Source: Halegenticoccus tardaugens (lineage in GTDB: Archaea > Halobacteriota > Halobacteria > Halobacteriales > Haloferacaceae). Taken from it: a stretch of 64,000 nt of DNA. Below the pieces are notes generated by a model that was not told the DNA's origin, ran no database searches, and saw only the letters and a program-made list of their open reading frames with translations. Below, piece by piece: positions 17,606 through 25,310 of the stretch. The position numbers were made by a program, and so were the translations under genes. Position 1 is the stretch's first letter; the number at the start of each line of letters is the position of its first letter. The DNA lies in contig NZ_SDIC01000005.1 of assembly GCF_004116405.1 (NCBI RefSeq), forward strand, positions 248,001 through 312,000, written 5' to 3'.

Positions 17606-17905
17606 GTGTATATCCTCTATGTGAATCTCCTCCACAAGGGCGAGCACGTTGAGCGGAAAGACCTTGTTCGCGCGGTCGAGCGTGAGTTCGGCTCACTCCC
17701 GAACGTGAGCTACCACGCCCGGAACGCGTTCTTGCTCGAAGAGGCTATCCTTTACGAGGCCATCCAGCAAGACGTAGACTACGTCATCATCGGAAAGGAC
17801 ACCAAAGCACGGTGGCGTCAGATACTCTCCGATCGCCTCGACATTGACACAGATCTCGAGGCGTTCTTGCAGCGCCATCTGAACACGAAACTGGTAGTCG
17901 TGTAG
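17606..17905 (+). CDS. USP-like (universal stress protein fold) protein, N-terminus probably damaged
   Basis: The frame reads VYILYVNLLHKGEHVERKDL, then AFLLEEAILYEAIQQDVDYV with a strand VIIGKDTKARWRQILSDRL, and ends HLNTKLVVV. The order of a beta strand, helices, a DVDYVIIG strand with a Gly loop and a terminal LVVV strand matches the second half of UspA-fold proteins. The start is a GTG at 17606 only 15 bases after an in-frame TGA. An out-of-frame ATG at 17584 suggests a one-base shift. USP proteins bind ATP or AMP-type nucleotides. The family call is tentative. Confidence 0.5.
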   Translation: MYILYVNLLHKGEHVERKDLVRAVEREFGSLPNVSYHARNAFLLEEAILYEAIQQDVDYVIIGKDTKARWRQILSDRLDIDTDLEAFLQRHLNTKLVVV

Positions 17906-18112
17906 CCACCAACTCCTCTCTGTGTGTTCACGGTCGATAAAGTCTCGTAGTCGAATTCAGGAATTCACTTCTCCCAAGCAATCCGATATGCACACGAACC
18001 AGACACGGATGTGAGCGACAAAGCCGTTGATAAGTACATCGCGGCCACCGACACACCCACCATCCGTAGACGTTGTACAAACGTTCATTCGCCTTGCACC
18101 CCTTCTAGGAGT

Positions 18113-18538
18113 ATGGCTGAGTTTCCAGATGAGAGGCAGCTCGTCCTCCGAGCTCGTTCCCTGTTAGAAGAATGGACCAATACGGCTCGGACACAGGCAT
18201 ACGCTGAACTATTCGAAGGTGACGATCCCATCCTCACCGAAGAAGAGATCCATCTCCTCGACGCGCTTGACTCCGAACTGGAGCGACAAGGCGGCGATGG
18301 TGTCTGGGGAACTGATCAATATGGAATCCACACGGCTGGAACCTCAAGCTCGGATACCTCACTCGGCGCCGTCTGTGTGTACCACCCCCAGATAACCAAA
18401 GACTCCGTCCTTCGAGGGGCCGACGAACTTGATGACGAGACCGAAGAGCGACTCAATGCCGCACTCTGGCAATATAGTGAATGGGTTGCGACACTCATCG
18501 AAGCCGACCTCGACGAGTTTATCCGCCAAACTCAATGA
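18113..18538 (+). CDS. conserved haloarchaeal hypothetical protein (DUF7539-like)
   Basis: The 141-residue acidic protein starts MAEFPDERQLVLRARSLLEE. It has a helical N-half (ILTEEEIHLLDALDSELERQ), a central segment GGDGVWGTDQYGIHTAG, then strand VCVYHPQITKDSVLRG. A final helix contains LWQYSEWVATLIEADLDEF. The GVWGTD and CVYHP motifs look conserved and I recall them from an uncharacterised haloarchaeal family. The ATG at 18113 is preferred over an upstream in-frame Met because the preceding 34 codons are basic and cysteine-rich. Function unknown. Confidence 0.65.
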   Translation: MAEFPDERQLVLRARSLLEEWTNTARTQAYAELFEGDDPILTEEEIHLLDALDSELERQGGDGVWGTDQYGIHTAGTSSSDTSLGAVCVYHPQITKDSVLRGADELDDETEERLNAALWQYSEWVATLIEADLDEFIRQTQ

Positions 18539-18680
18539 TTCTCGTTTTATGCGGCGTTTTTCCAGCCATCCGAAAATTAGTACGGTGATCTCACGGAACT
18601 CCAACTCCCGTAAGATATGTTCGGGAGTCACACGAGTGAGCCGCCCTACAGTTATCTGAATCGAGCGCCTAGGGGAAGGC

Positions 18681-19013
18681 ATGCCAGATGACAAACCAGG
18701 CCGAGACGAGAAAGCGAGTGAGCAAGAGCGACGACAGCCAGAGCGAGAGGTAGAGGAAACACGCGACCGCGCTCAGGAAAACCGAGCGATGAGTGGTGAC
18801 CTTGGTGGGCGGCTCGGTGATCTCGATGAAGCACTCGAAACCCACGACTATCCAACCACGACGGATGAATTGGTTGCGGCCTATGGCGACTATGAAATCG
18901 AAACACAGGGTGGGATGGAATCCCTAGAGGAAGTGCTCGCTTCCACTGGCAACCAAACGTACGACTCCGCCGATGACGTTCGAGGCCGGATACTGGGGCT
19001 GATACATCGTTGA
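18681..19013 (+). CDS. DUF5789-type small protein, 3' end replaced by IS605 DNA
   Basis: The 110-residue protein has a highly charged N-terminus (DEKASEQERRQPEREVEET) and then a folded domain LGDLDEALETHDYPTTTDEL and YGDYEIETQGGMESLEEVLA. That domain is the usual core of DUF5789. Relatives normally continue past the DDVRGRILGLI helix with a further tail. Here the ORF stops at TGA 19011-19013, which lies inside the conserved right end of the adjoining IS element (gttgacatcc). The insertion therefore supplied the stop codon and truncated the tail. The protein core is intact and may still function. Confidence 0.7.
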   Translation: MPDDKPGRDEKASEQERRQPEREVEETRDRAQENRAMSGDLGGRLGDLDEALETHDYPTTTDELVAAYGDYEIETQGGMESLEEVLASTGNQTYDSADDVRGRILGLIHR

Positions 19014-20466
19014 CATCCTCCCCGCCCTGAAGGGCGAGGATTCCCGAGCGTTGGGATATTAGGGTTTGCAACCCACCTGCTCGCTCGGGCGGAACGCTCC
19101 CGAGGTTTGATTGAACAGGAAGGCTACTGGCCGTGCCAAACGACCGTTACTCATATCCTCGGTTAGAGGATTCTGAGTTATCTTTCTACGAATGTTTACT
19201 GCGCCGTTCGCGTCTGCGTTCATCGTCGCTCCGCACGACTCACAGACGTACAACCCACGCTCCACACGATTCGCGTCTCGCTTCCGGCCACAACACGAAC
19301 AGGTCCTGCTCGTGTCTCGTTCGCTTGTGCGGTCGACGAGGACGCCGTGTTCTTCGGCCTTGTATTCGAGCAAGCGAGTGAAGCGGTCGAACTCCCATCC
19401 GTGGAGCTTCTTGTTCCCTCGCTTGCCCCAGTTCCGAGACTCGCCGTTCTCGTCCTCACGAATCTTGCTCAAGTCGCCAATAGCGATGCGTCCGCCTCGT
19501 GGTCGATACACTGCTCTACGACGTGCTTGGAGAGGGCGTGTAGGAAGTGGTCTTTCCGCCGAGACAACTTCTGACGGGCACGGAGCGCACGGCGTGACGG
19601 GCCGTTCTCGCCCTCGGTATCGTACTCGTCACGGGTGAAGTAGTGTTTATCCTGTTTCAGCACGTTCCCCGGATACAGCTCCGCATCACCGTCATCGTAG
19701 GCGATGGCCAGGTAGTTCTTGATACCGAGGTCGATGCCAGCAGTGTTGTCTCCGGGTGCGTCCTCGACAGGAATCTCAACCTTGCAGACAAGGTGGAGTT
19801 CCCATCGGTCGCCGTTCCACACGGCTCTGACTTGCTGGATGTTTTCCACGGTCACATCCGGTCTCGTCCCGTACTCACAGAGAATGAAGTCCGAGGGGGA
19901 CGCCTTGTGGTTGAAGCCTTTGGAAAGGCGGAGGTGGTTGTGCTTGGAATCGTGCTTGATGCCTTTCTGCTTCCACGTCACGGTGGAGCGCGGGTGTTCG
20001 TCGCCGTGTTTGCGGTAGCCGGGTGGGTTGGCGTCCTCATCTCCTCGTTGGCGTGCTTTGTACCAACTGGTGAACGACTCAGCAAGCTCTTCGAGAACTC
20101 GCTGACTGGATTGAGAATGTAAGTCCCTGTATCGTTCGTGTTCCTTGAGTTCGGATTTGAGTTCGCCGTCGTCGGGGATTTCCCCGTCTTCGTTCCATCG
20201 ACCTTGCGTGTAGTATCGGGCGACGTTCCACAGTTTGGATGCCGAGAACCCGCACTGGTCGATGTTGTCTTGCACCTGTTGGTGGTTGACGATTTTCGCT
20301 CGGTAGGTGCGAGTTGTTTCCAGCATCGTACTGCGCCCATAACCAGTTATAGGGAATTATATTTTAAAAGTAACGACAGAGGCGTGGAATATCCGGCTGT
20401 GCTATCGAACGTGGTTAGCGAAGAATTGTCGGCTGTATCCCCGCCCTTCAGGGCGGGTTTTAGCCT
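19009..20466 (-). mobile_element. IS200/IS605-type element (OrfB-only), copy 1, inactivated
   Basis: The ends match copy 2 at 58365-59827. On this strand the left end starts AGGCTAAAACCC, followed by a hairpin of gccct-gaa-gggc type and GGATACAGCCGAC. The right end is TATCCCAACGCTCGGGAATC followed by the same hairpin family and GAGGATGTCAAC. There is no transposase TnpA gene, so mobilisation would depend on one elsewhere. The enclosed tnpB is frameshifted. The element sits against the 3' end of the DUF5789 gene. Exact cleavage points are inferred from the end of identity between copies. Confidence 0.8.
19059..20326 (-). pseudogene. tnpB: TnpB (IS605 OrfB) with single-base frameshift
   Basis: The start MLETTRTYRAKIVNHQQVQD is at 20326. 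The frame runs through the first RuvC motif (GIDLGIKNYLAIA) to CIDHEADASLLAT and stops near 19469. The remainder continues in another frame from GGRIAIGDLSKIREDENGES to the zinc ribbon CSCCGRK-CESCG and the last RuvC motif MNADANGAVNI, ending at 19059. Alignment with the intact copy shows one base missing where that copy has gaggtcggtcgc and this one gaggcggacgc. Restoring it gives a full-length protein. TnpB is an RNA-guided DNA endonuclease; this copy should be inactive. Confidence 0.85.
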
Positions 20467-20815
20467 CGAATTTTCCATAACAAACCAGGCCATGGCGTAC
20501 TCGAACCCTCATTCTGCTGCCTATTTCGTGGAGCGTCGTTGGACGGTTCTGCTTGTTCCACCTCAGATCTCGGAGATGGGGATATTTTGAGTACCGATAG
20601 GTGGAAAGGAGCTTATTTGAGATAGACTAACTATGCATTGAGAGCGGCAGTCTCAACTTCAGGCCTCGGCTCGAAGGTGAAACTTCCGTGGCAGCGGACG
20701 GAACGCTCGTCACATCCATGGCTGAGTCTACATCACGGTGTACTGTTCGTTGAATTCGATGCGATTTGGAATGCCCGTAAAAATGGCCTCGTGAGTAGAG
20801 TGGGAGCGATACCGA
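20467..20815. other. intergenic beside IS copy 1, no gene recognised
   Basis: Spacer between the left end of IS copy 1 and the MFS gene. It may include fragments of whatever gene preceded the insertion, but no frame continues the DUF5789 protein across the element. Nothing else is recognised. Confidence 0.4.
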
Positions 20816-22108
20816 TCACCCGGTCGGCTGGTTTTTGCCGGATCGGCCGTCCGACGAAACGACCAGTCCGAGTGCCGCGCCGGCGAACCCAAGGACGGCA
20901 ATACCGACGTACATGTCCATAATTCCAACGGCATCGTACAGCGTCCCCGCGACTATCTGTCCCACCGCACCCCCGAGGCCGAAGCCGAACCCGGTAAGTA
21001 GCGTCTGAGCGGTCGACGTCACACGGTCGGCGGCGATATCGTAGGCGAGGTCGACCGTAGCAACGGTGACCATCGCGAATCCGATGCCGCCCAGCGACTG
21101 GACCGCGAGGAGGACCCACGGTCGAGTCGTGACCCCGTAGGCGAGGTTCGGGATCACGAGGGCGACACCGCCACCCACGAGCAACCACCTGTGGGAGACG
21201 TTCGCCTTGAGGGCGTAGAGGAATGCCACGGCTTCGACGCCGGAGTTAATCACCCAGGCGACGCCTGTCATCCCGTCGGGGCGGAGCGTCCACGGACCGG
21301 CAGCGATGCTGGCGTCTACATTCCGCATGTAGACGGAGAAGAACGCCTCGCCGCCCATTGCCGAGAGCCGAAGCAGGAAACTCGCGCCTACGATCACCAA
21401 GAAGGTCGGGCTGGTCACGAGCATCCGCGTGGCCTCCAGGAGACGGGGTTCGTTGGTTTCGTTTTCGTCGTCTCCGGCGACATCGTCGCCTTCGTCAGCG
21501 CTCCTGCCACCAGGGAGCGACCAGGCGATCCCGATCATCAGTGCCGTGCCGGCGACGTAGAAGTAGACGATGGAGACGATGCTTAGAGTGCCGACCACGA
21601 ACCCGAATCCCAGACTTCCGATGGCGAACGCGAGCGAGCCGAAGGCCCTGACGCTCCCATAGTCGAATCCCCGCGAGAGGACCATCCCGGTCGCGATGGG
21701 ACCAACCGGCGTCTGGAAGGCCGAATATGCGGCGGATCCGACGGCGATCAGGAGGAACGGTTCGGTGAGACCGTCACCGACCGGGTAGCTGAGGATCGCG
21801 ACGGCAGAAGCGATTCCGACGAAGATGAGGACCGTCCGCTCGGCGCGGAAGTAGTCGGTGAGCAGCCCCCACGCCGGCTGGGCGACGACGCCGGTCGCCA
21901 TCAGGAGGAAGCCGATCTGACCCATCTGCGAGCCGGACAGCCCCATCTCTTCCAGATACACATTCCGAAAGACGACGAACCCCGAAGAGGCGATGAAGTA
22001 GATAAAAAACAGGAGCTGGAAGCGTACCTTCACACCATCCAGCGCCAGGGGTCGCCCAAGGCTCGTCGGTCCGGCGGTCTCCTCGTATCCCTCGTCCGAG
22101 CTACTCAC
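20816..22108 (-). CDS. MFS transporter (12 TM, MFS_1-like/sugar-nucleoside type)
   Basis: The 430-residue membrane protein begins with a 30-residue hydrophilic N-terminus and then FQLLFFIYFIASSGFVVFRN, the entry to helix 1. The loop WGLLTDYFRAERTVLIFVGI between helices 2 and 3 is the MFS signature A position. The FDYGSVRAFGSLAFAIGSLG segment in helix 4-5 resembles the LacY/NupG and MFS_1-like subfamily. The acidic loop DEGDDVAGDDENETNEPRLL separates the two six-helix halves. Probably a proton or sodium symporter; substrate unknown. It is intact within an otherwise decaying region. Confidence 0.85.
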   Translation of the reverse strand: MSSSDEGYEETAGPTSLGRPLALDGVKVRFQLLFFIYFIASSGFVVFRNVYLEEMGLSGSQMGQIGFLLMATGVVAQPAWGLLTDYFRAERTVLIFVGIASAVAILSYPVGDGLTEPFLLIAVGSAAYSAFQTPVGPIATGMVLSRGFDYGSVRAFGSLAFAIGSLGFGFVVGTLSIVSIVYFYVAGTALMIGIAWSLPGGRSADEGDDVAGDDENETNEPRLLEATRMLVTSPTFLVIVGASFLLRLSAMGGEAFFSVYMRNVDASIAAGPWTLRPDGMTGVAWVINSGVEAVAFLYALKANVSHRWLLVGGGVALVIPNLAYGVTTRPWVLLAVQSLGGIGFAMVTVATVDLAYDIAADRVTSTAQTLLTGFGFGLGGAVGQIVAGTLYDAVGIMDMYVGIAVLGFAGAALGLVVSSDGRSGKNQPTG

Positions 22109-22203
22109 TTCTCCCTCCGGTTCGAAGAGCGACTTCGTCTCTCGTGTCTTCCACGGTCACGGTCATACGATACAATCGAGGACGTTTTGTCATACGAGTT
22201 AGA

Positions 22204-22486
22204 TTACTCGACGTTCGACCTCAGTTCGTCGTCGGGAATGTCTTCCAGTAGCTCCGTATCGACGGCACCTGGTTCGATGGTCGAAACCCGGATCCCCTCT
22301 TCGGCGACATCATGCCGAACGCCTCGCCAAAGCCAGTTACTCCGACTTTCGCCGCCATATAGGAGGAACTGTTCTCCATGGCGAATCGTCCGACAACCGA
22401 GGAGAGATCGACCACGTGTCCACCGTCCTGATCCAGCATGTGGGGAACGACGGCGTGCGCGAGCGCAATGAGTTCATCGAGATTCA
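22204..22486 (-). pseudogene. short-chain dehydrogenase (SDR) C-terminal stub
   Basis: The minus strand reads LIALAHAVVPHMLDQDGGHV, then VDLSSVVGRFAMENSSSYMA with AKVGVTGFGEAF. These are the NNAG-following helix, the catalytic Ser region and the YxxxK motif of an SDR (here SSYMAAK). After GEAF one base is missing and another frame continues HDVAEEGIRVSTIEPGAVDT to ELLEDIPDDELRSNVE and a stop. The Rossmann TGxxxGIG start is absent, because the sequence is abruptly replaced at about 22486 by a RidA-like stub on the other strand. Dead gene. Confidence 0.8.
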
Positions 22487-22646
22487 GGTGACGCTCTATC
22501 TCGCGGAGGTGGATGCCTACGCGGAGGTGAACGAGATGTATGAGCAGCACTCTGGCGAGACGTATCCGGCACGTATGACGGTGGGTATCTGTGACCTTCT
22601 CGGTGGAGCGTCGGTTACGCTTGACGCGGTCGTCGCAATCGAATAA
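22487..22646 (+). pseudogene. RidA (YjgF/UK114) family C-terminal stub
   Basis: The plus-strand frame reads VTLYLAEVDAYAEVNEMYEQ, then SGETYPARMTVGICDLLGGA and SVTLDAVVAIE before a stop at 22646. This is the C-terminal half of RidA, including the YPAR motif whose arginine binds the substrate carboxylate. The normal N-terminal half (about 70 residues) is missing. RidA proteins hydrolyse reactive enamines and imines. The stub abuts the SDR stub at about 22486; both lack their N-termini at the junction, so the two genes were joined by a deletion or inversion. Confidence 0.75.
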
Positions 22647-22680
22647 GCTGGGAGGCAGATCAACCACTTCAGCACCGTAA

Positions 22681-22711
22681 CTGCTATATTAGCCGGCACT
22701 AATATTAGCAG
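22681..22711. promoter_or_regulatory. ArsR-type operator overlapping the arsR promoter
   Basis: A near-perfect inverted repeat, ctgctatattag and ctaatattagcag, is separated by 6 bases and ends 8 bases before the arsR ATG. Such AT-rich dyads are the usual binding sites of ArsR/SmtB repressors, and this one would block the transcription start of the arsR-arsM operon. The position implies a very short or absent leader, as is common in haloarchaea. Confidence 0.7.
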
Positions 22712-22719
22712 TAGCTAAA

Positions 22720-23082
22720 ATGGAACCTCAAACGACACCCACACAGGATATAGAAAACGACACGGAGTGCTGTACGTCGCCGGTAGCGACTGAAGCGAAC
22801 GCTATCGCGACCGACGTTCAGTTACTCTCAGCACTGGGCAACGACACCCGATATGAAGCGCTTCGACTCATCGCTGGGTCGAATGAAGGCGTCTGTGTCT
22901 GTCAGCTCCAGCCTGCCCTTGGCGTGAGCCAGGGGGCAGTTAGTCAGGCATTGTCCCGGTTACACAGTGCCGGCCTCGTGACACGGCGCAAGGAGGGTCG
23001 CTGGCGCTATTACAGCGCTACCCCCGCCGCAGAACAACTACTCGGGACGCTCGACGAGATTCGAGGTGCGGTCAATGAGTGA
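22720..23082 (+). CDS. arsR: ArsR/SmtB-family metalloregulator
   Basis: The 120-residue winged-helix repressor has its HTH near residues 55-95: VCQLQPALGVSQGAVSQALS, then LHSAGLVTRRKEGRWRYYSA. The GVCVCQL segment (Cys59, Cys61) is the alpha-3 metalloid-binding motif (ELCVCDL in classical ArsR). An extra Cys pair at 17-18 in the N-terminal arm could supply a third thiol. Arsenite binding would release the DNA. It overlaps the downstream methyltransferase start, so the two are one operon, presumably autoregulated through the dyad at 22681-22711. Confidence 0.9.
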   Translation: MEPQTTPTQDIENDTECCTSPVATEANAIATDVQLLSALGNDTRYEALRLIAGSNEGVCVCQLQPALGVSQGAVSQALSRLHSAGLVTRRKEGRWRYYSATPAAEQLLGTLDEIRGAVNE

Positions 23083-23881
23083 TAACCTGCCCGCAGCCGC
23101 TCGGACAGCCGACGAACAGCGTCGTATCGTCCGAGAGCGATACGCCGATATTGCCACCGAATCAATCGAGAGTGGGTGCTGTGAGAGTGACGGTTGTTCG
23201 TCGTCCGGCCTAGGCACGCGAACCCGTGAGTTAGGATATGATGACGATGACCTCAGTACTGTCGTTCACGGGGCAAATCTGGGGTTGGGGTGTGGGAACC
23301 CGACGGCTATCGCTGGGTTAGCGGATGGGGAGACAGTGCTCGACCTCGGCTCCGGGGCTGGCTTCGACTGTTTCCTCGCGGCACAGGCGGTTGGCCCCAG
23401 TGGACGAGTTGTGGGCGTCGACATGACACCAGCGATGGTTGAGAAAGCCCGCGAGAACGCAGTTCGTGACGACACCGACCACGTTGAGTTCCGCCTCGGA
23501 GAGATCGAGCACCTCCCCGTCTCAGACGGGACAGTCGACGTGATCATCTCGAACTGCGTTATCAACCTCTCTCCGGACAAACAACAGGTGTTCGAGGAAG
23601 CATTCCGCGTGCTGCGACCTGGTGGTCGACTGGCGATTTCTGACGTTGTTCAGACTGTTCCTTTCCCTGATGAAGTCCGTGACGATCCCGAGGCGTTGAC
23701 AGCTTGTGTCTCAGGGGCAGCGACGATCGACGAGTTGGAACGGATGCTCGATGTAGTGGGGTTCGATTCGATCTCGATCACGCCAAAAGACGACAGTCAG
23801 TCGGTTATCCAAACATGGGATGAAACGCGCGACCTGAATGAGTTCCTCATCTCATTGGTCATCGAGGCTCGAAAGCCATAG
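23075..23881 (+). CDS. arsM: arsenite S-adenosylmethionine methyltransferase ArsM
   Basis: The 268-residue cytoplasmic enzyme should convert As(III) to methylated arsenicals using SAM. It has the SAM motif TVLDLGSGAGFDCFLAAQA near residues 88-105 and the ArsM hallmark NLGLGCGNP. Catalytic cysteines fit the family: Cys73 in GCGNP, Cys161 in SNCVINLSPDK and Cys211 in TACVSGA. Cys35/36/41 lie in an N-terminal CC-ESDGC cluster. The start ATG at 23075 overlaps the arsR stop, which favours it over the Met at 23066. Translational coupling with the regulator makes a minimal arsenic-methylation operon; no arsenite pump lies nearby. Confidence 0.92.
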   Translation: MSDNLPAAARTADEQRRIVRERYADIATESIESGCCESDGCSSSGLGTRTRELGYDDDDLSTVVHGANLGLGCGNPTAIAGLADGETVLDLGSGAGFDCFLAAQAVGPSGRVVGVDMTPAMVEKARENAVRDDTDHVEFRLGEIEHLPVSDGTVDVIISNCVINLSPDKQQVFEEAFRVLRPGGRLAISDVVQTVPFPDEVRDDPEALTACVSGAATIDELERMLDVVGFDSISITPKDDSQSVIQTWDETRDLNEFLISLVIEARKP

Positions 23882-23932
23882 AGCAGCAACCTCCGTTGCC
23901 TCCGCGCACGAGCGATCGATGGTCGACAACTG

Positions 23933-24505
23933 ATGTACAACCACTTCCTCTACCGACTCAACCGCGTTGACGGGACGACGAAGTACGGCAAAATCAACCA
24001 ACTCCCGTCGATTAAGGAGTGGTGGACCGAACTGTCTGACCTGTACTCCCAAACGCTTCAGAACGCCGTCGAGCGGTTATACGACGACCCCTCACGGCTG
24101 AAAGACGCGAAGGACAACGGTCGTTCGGTTGGATTGCTCGAGTGGAAGGCACCGAACGAGTACCGATCATTCACGTACCGACAGTCCGACTTCGAACTCA
24201 AGAACACGAGTGGCCAGCCCGTCCTCCGACTCTCAAAGATCGGAGAAATACCCGTTCGGCTCCACCGCGAGGTACCCGATGACGCCGCGATCAAACAAGT
24301 GACAGTCAAGAAGGAACCCACGGGCGAATGGTTCGCTATTTTCGGGATCGAAACCGAAGACGAAGCTCCCGCGAAGCCTGAGACGCCGGAGAAGTGCGTT
24401 GGGATCGACGTGGGGATCCTGAAGTACACCCACGACACCGACGGCATAGCCGTCGGGTCCCTTGATCTGTCCACCGAACGCGAACGGTTAGAGCGAGAGC
24501 AACGG
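23933..24505 (+). pseudogene. tnpB: TnpB N-terminal fragment, different subfamily from copies at 19 and 58 kb
   Basis: The fragment reads YNHFLYRLNRVDGTTKYGKI, then WKAPNEYRSFTYRQSDFELK, and the first RuvC motif region CVGIDVGILKYTHDTDG. It breaks off at SLDLSTERERLEREQR. About 40 N-terminal residues and the whole second half (catalytic Glu, zinc ribbon, last Asp) are missing. It is fused in frame to ABC-permease sequence at about 24505. This subfamily (ILKYTHD) is distinct from the other tnpB genes in the window. Confidence 0.85.
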
Positions 24506-25027
24506 CTCGACCAGCAACTCGAACCGCCGTCCCTCGACCATCCCCTCGGAACCGACGAGCTCGGGCGGGACGTTCTCCGCGCCTCGTTCACGGTCGAGAA
24601 TCTCGCTCGGAATCGCACTCGTCGGCTGGTCGTCGTACGCACGCCTCGTTCGAGAGAGCGTGCTCTCCGTGAAAGAACGCGAGTTCGTCACGGCGTCCCG
24701 GCTCCTCGGCGGTTCACACTGCGCGTTTCGGTGCGACACGTCCTTCCGAACGTCGCGATTCCCGTTGTCGTGCTCGCGACGCTCGATTTGGGTGGCGTGA
24801 TTCTCGCGACCGCCGGGCTCTCGTTTCTCAGACTCGGCGCCCAGCCGCCCACGCCCGAGCGGGGGACGATGCTGGCGTCGGGGCGAAACTACCTGCGCGA
24901 GGCGTGGTGGCTCGTCAACGCGCCGGGTGCGGCGATCATGCTGACCGTTCTGGGATTCAATTTCCTCGGAGACGGTCTCAGGGACCTGCTGGATCCGAAG
25001 CAAACGACTCGAATCGAGCGACTTTGA
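24506..25027 (+). pseudogene. DppC-type ABC transporter permease fragments
   Basis: Directly after the TnpB fragment the frame continues LDQQLEPPSLDHPLGTDELG and RDVL, the conserved extracytoplasmic entry of DppC/OppC peptide-transporter permeases. The next 150 or so residues are missing. A second frame gives SLGIALVGWSSYARLVRESV and FVTASRLLGGS, the EAA-loop region. The original frame resumes VRHVLPNVAIPVVVLATLDL and runs to a complete C-terminus, FLGDGLRDLLDPKQ. One large deletion and one frameshift make it non-functional. No other peptide-transporter genes adjoin, so the rest of the operon was lost. Confidence 0.85.
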
Positions 25028-25085
25028 GGCCGCAAACGACGCACAGTTTCGCGTTACGGACGAAAGACGAGAAAGCGGGCGGATT

Positions 25086-25310
25086 TCAGTCGAAATCGAC
25101 GAACGGTTCCACGCGCTTTTTCGTCCGCTCGAGCCGGGAGCGCACCGTCACTCGCGTCTCGCCGAACGTCGCGCCGATGAGCCCGCCGATGGCGGCACCG
25201 GTGCTCGCGGCGCTCTTACTGATCAAGCCGCCGAGAGCGGCACCGATGGCCGCACCGATGGCTGCGTAGCGGGACCGACTCAGCGTTCGCGAGAGGCGTG
25301 GAAAACGCAT
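25086..25310 (-). CDS. small glycine-zipper protein (74 aa)
   Basis: The protein begins MRFPRLSRTLSRSRYAAIGA and has a glycine/alanine-rich hydrophobic hairpin (AAIGAALGGLISKSAASTGA then AIGGLIGATFGET). A basic, amphipathic C-terminus follows. The GxxxG pattern is typical of glycine-zipper membrane proteins. I chose the ATG at 25310 because the longer frame upstream is not protein-like. It is probably a small integral membrane protein of unknown function, flanked on one side by a pseudogene. Confidence 0.65.
   Translation of the reverse strand: MRFPRLSRTLSRSRYAAIGAAIGAALGGLISKSAASTGAAIGGLIGATFGETRVTVRSRLERTKKRVEPFVDFD

Noticed and set aside
22416..22486. Extending the RidA frame upstream to an earlier ATG at 22416
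   Set aside because: Those codons overlap the antisense SDR stub and do not match RidA; the family similarity starts only at about 22487.
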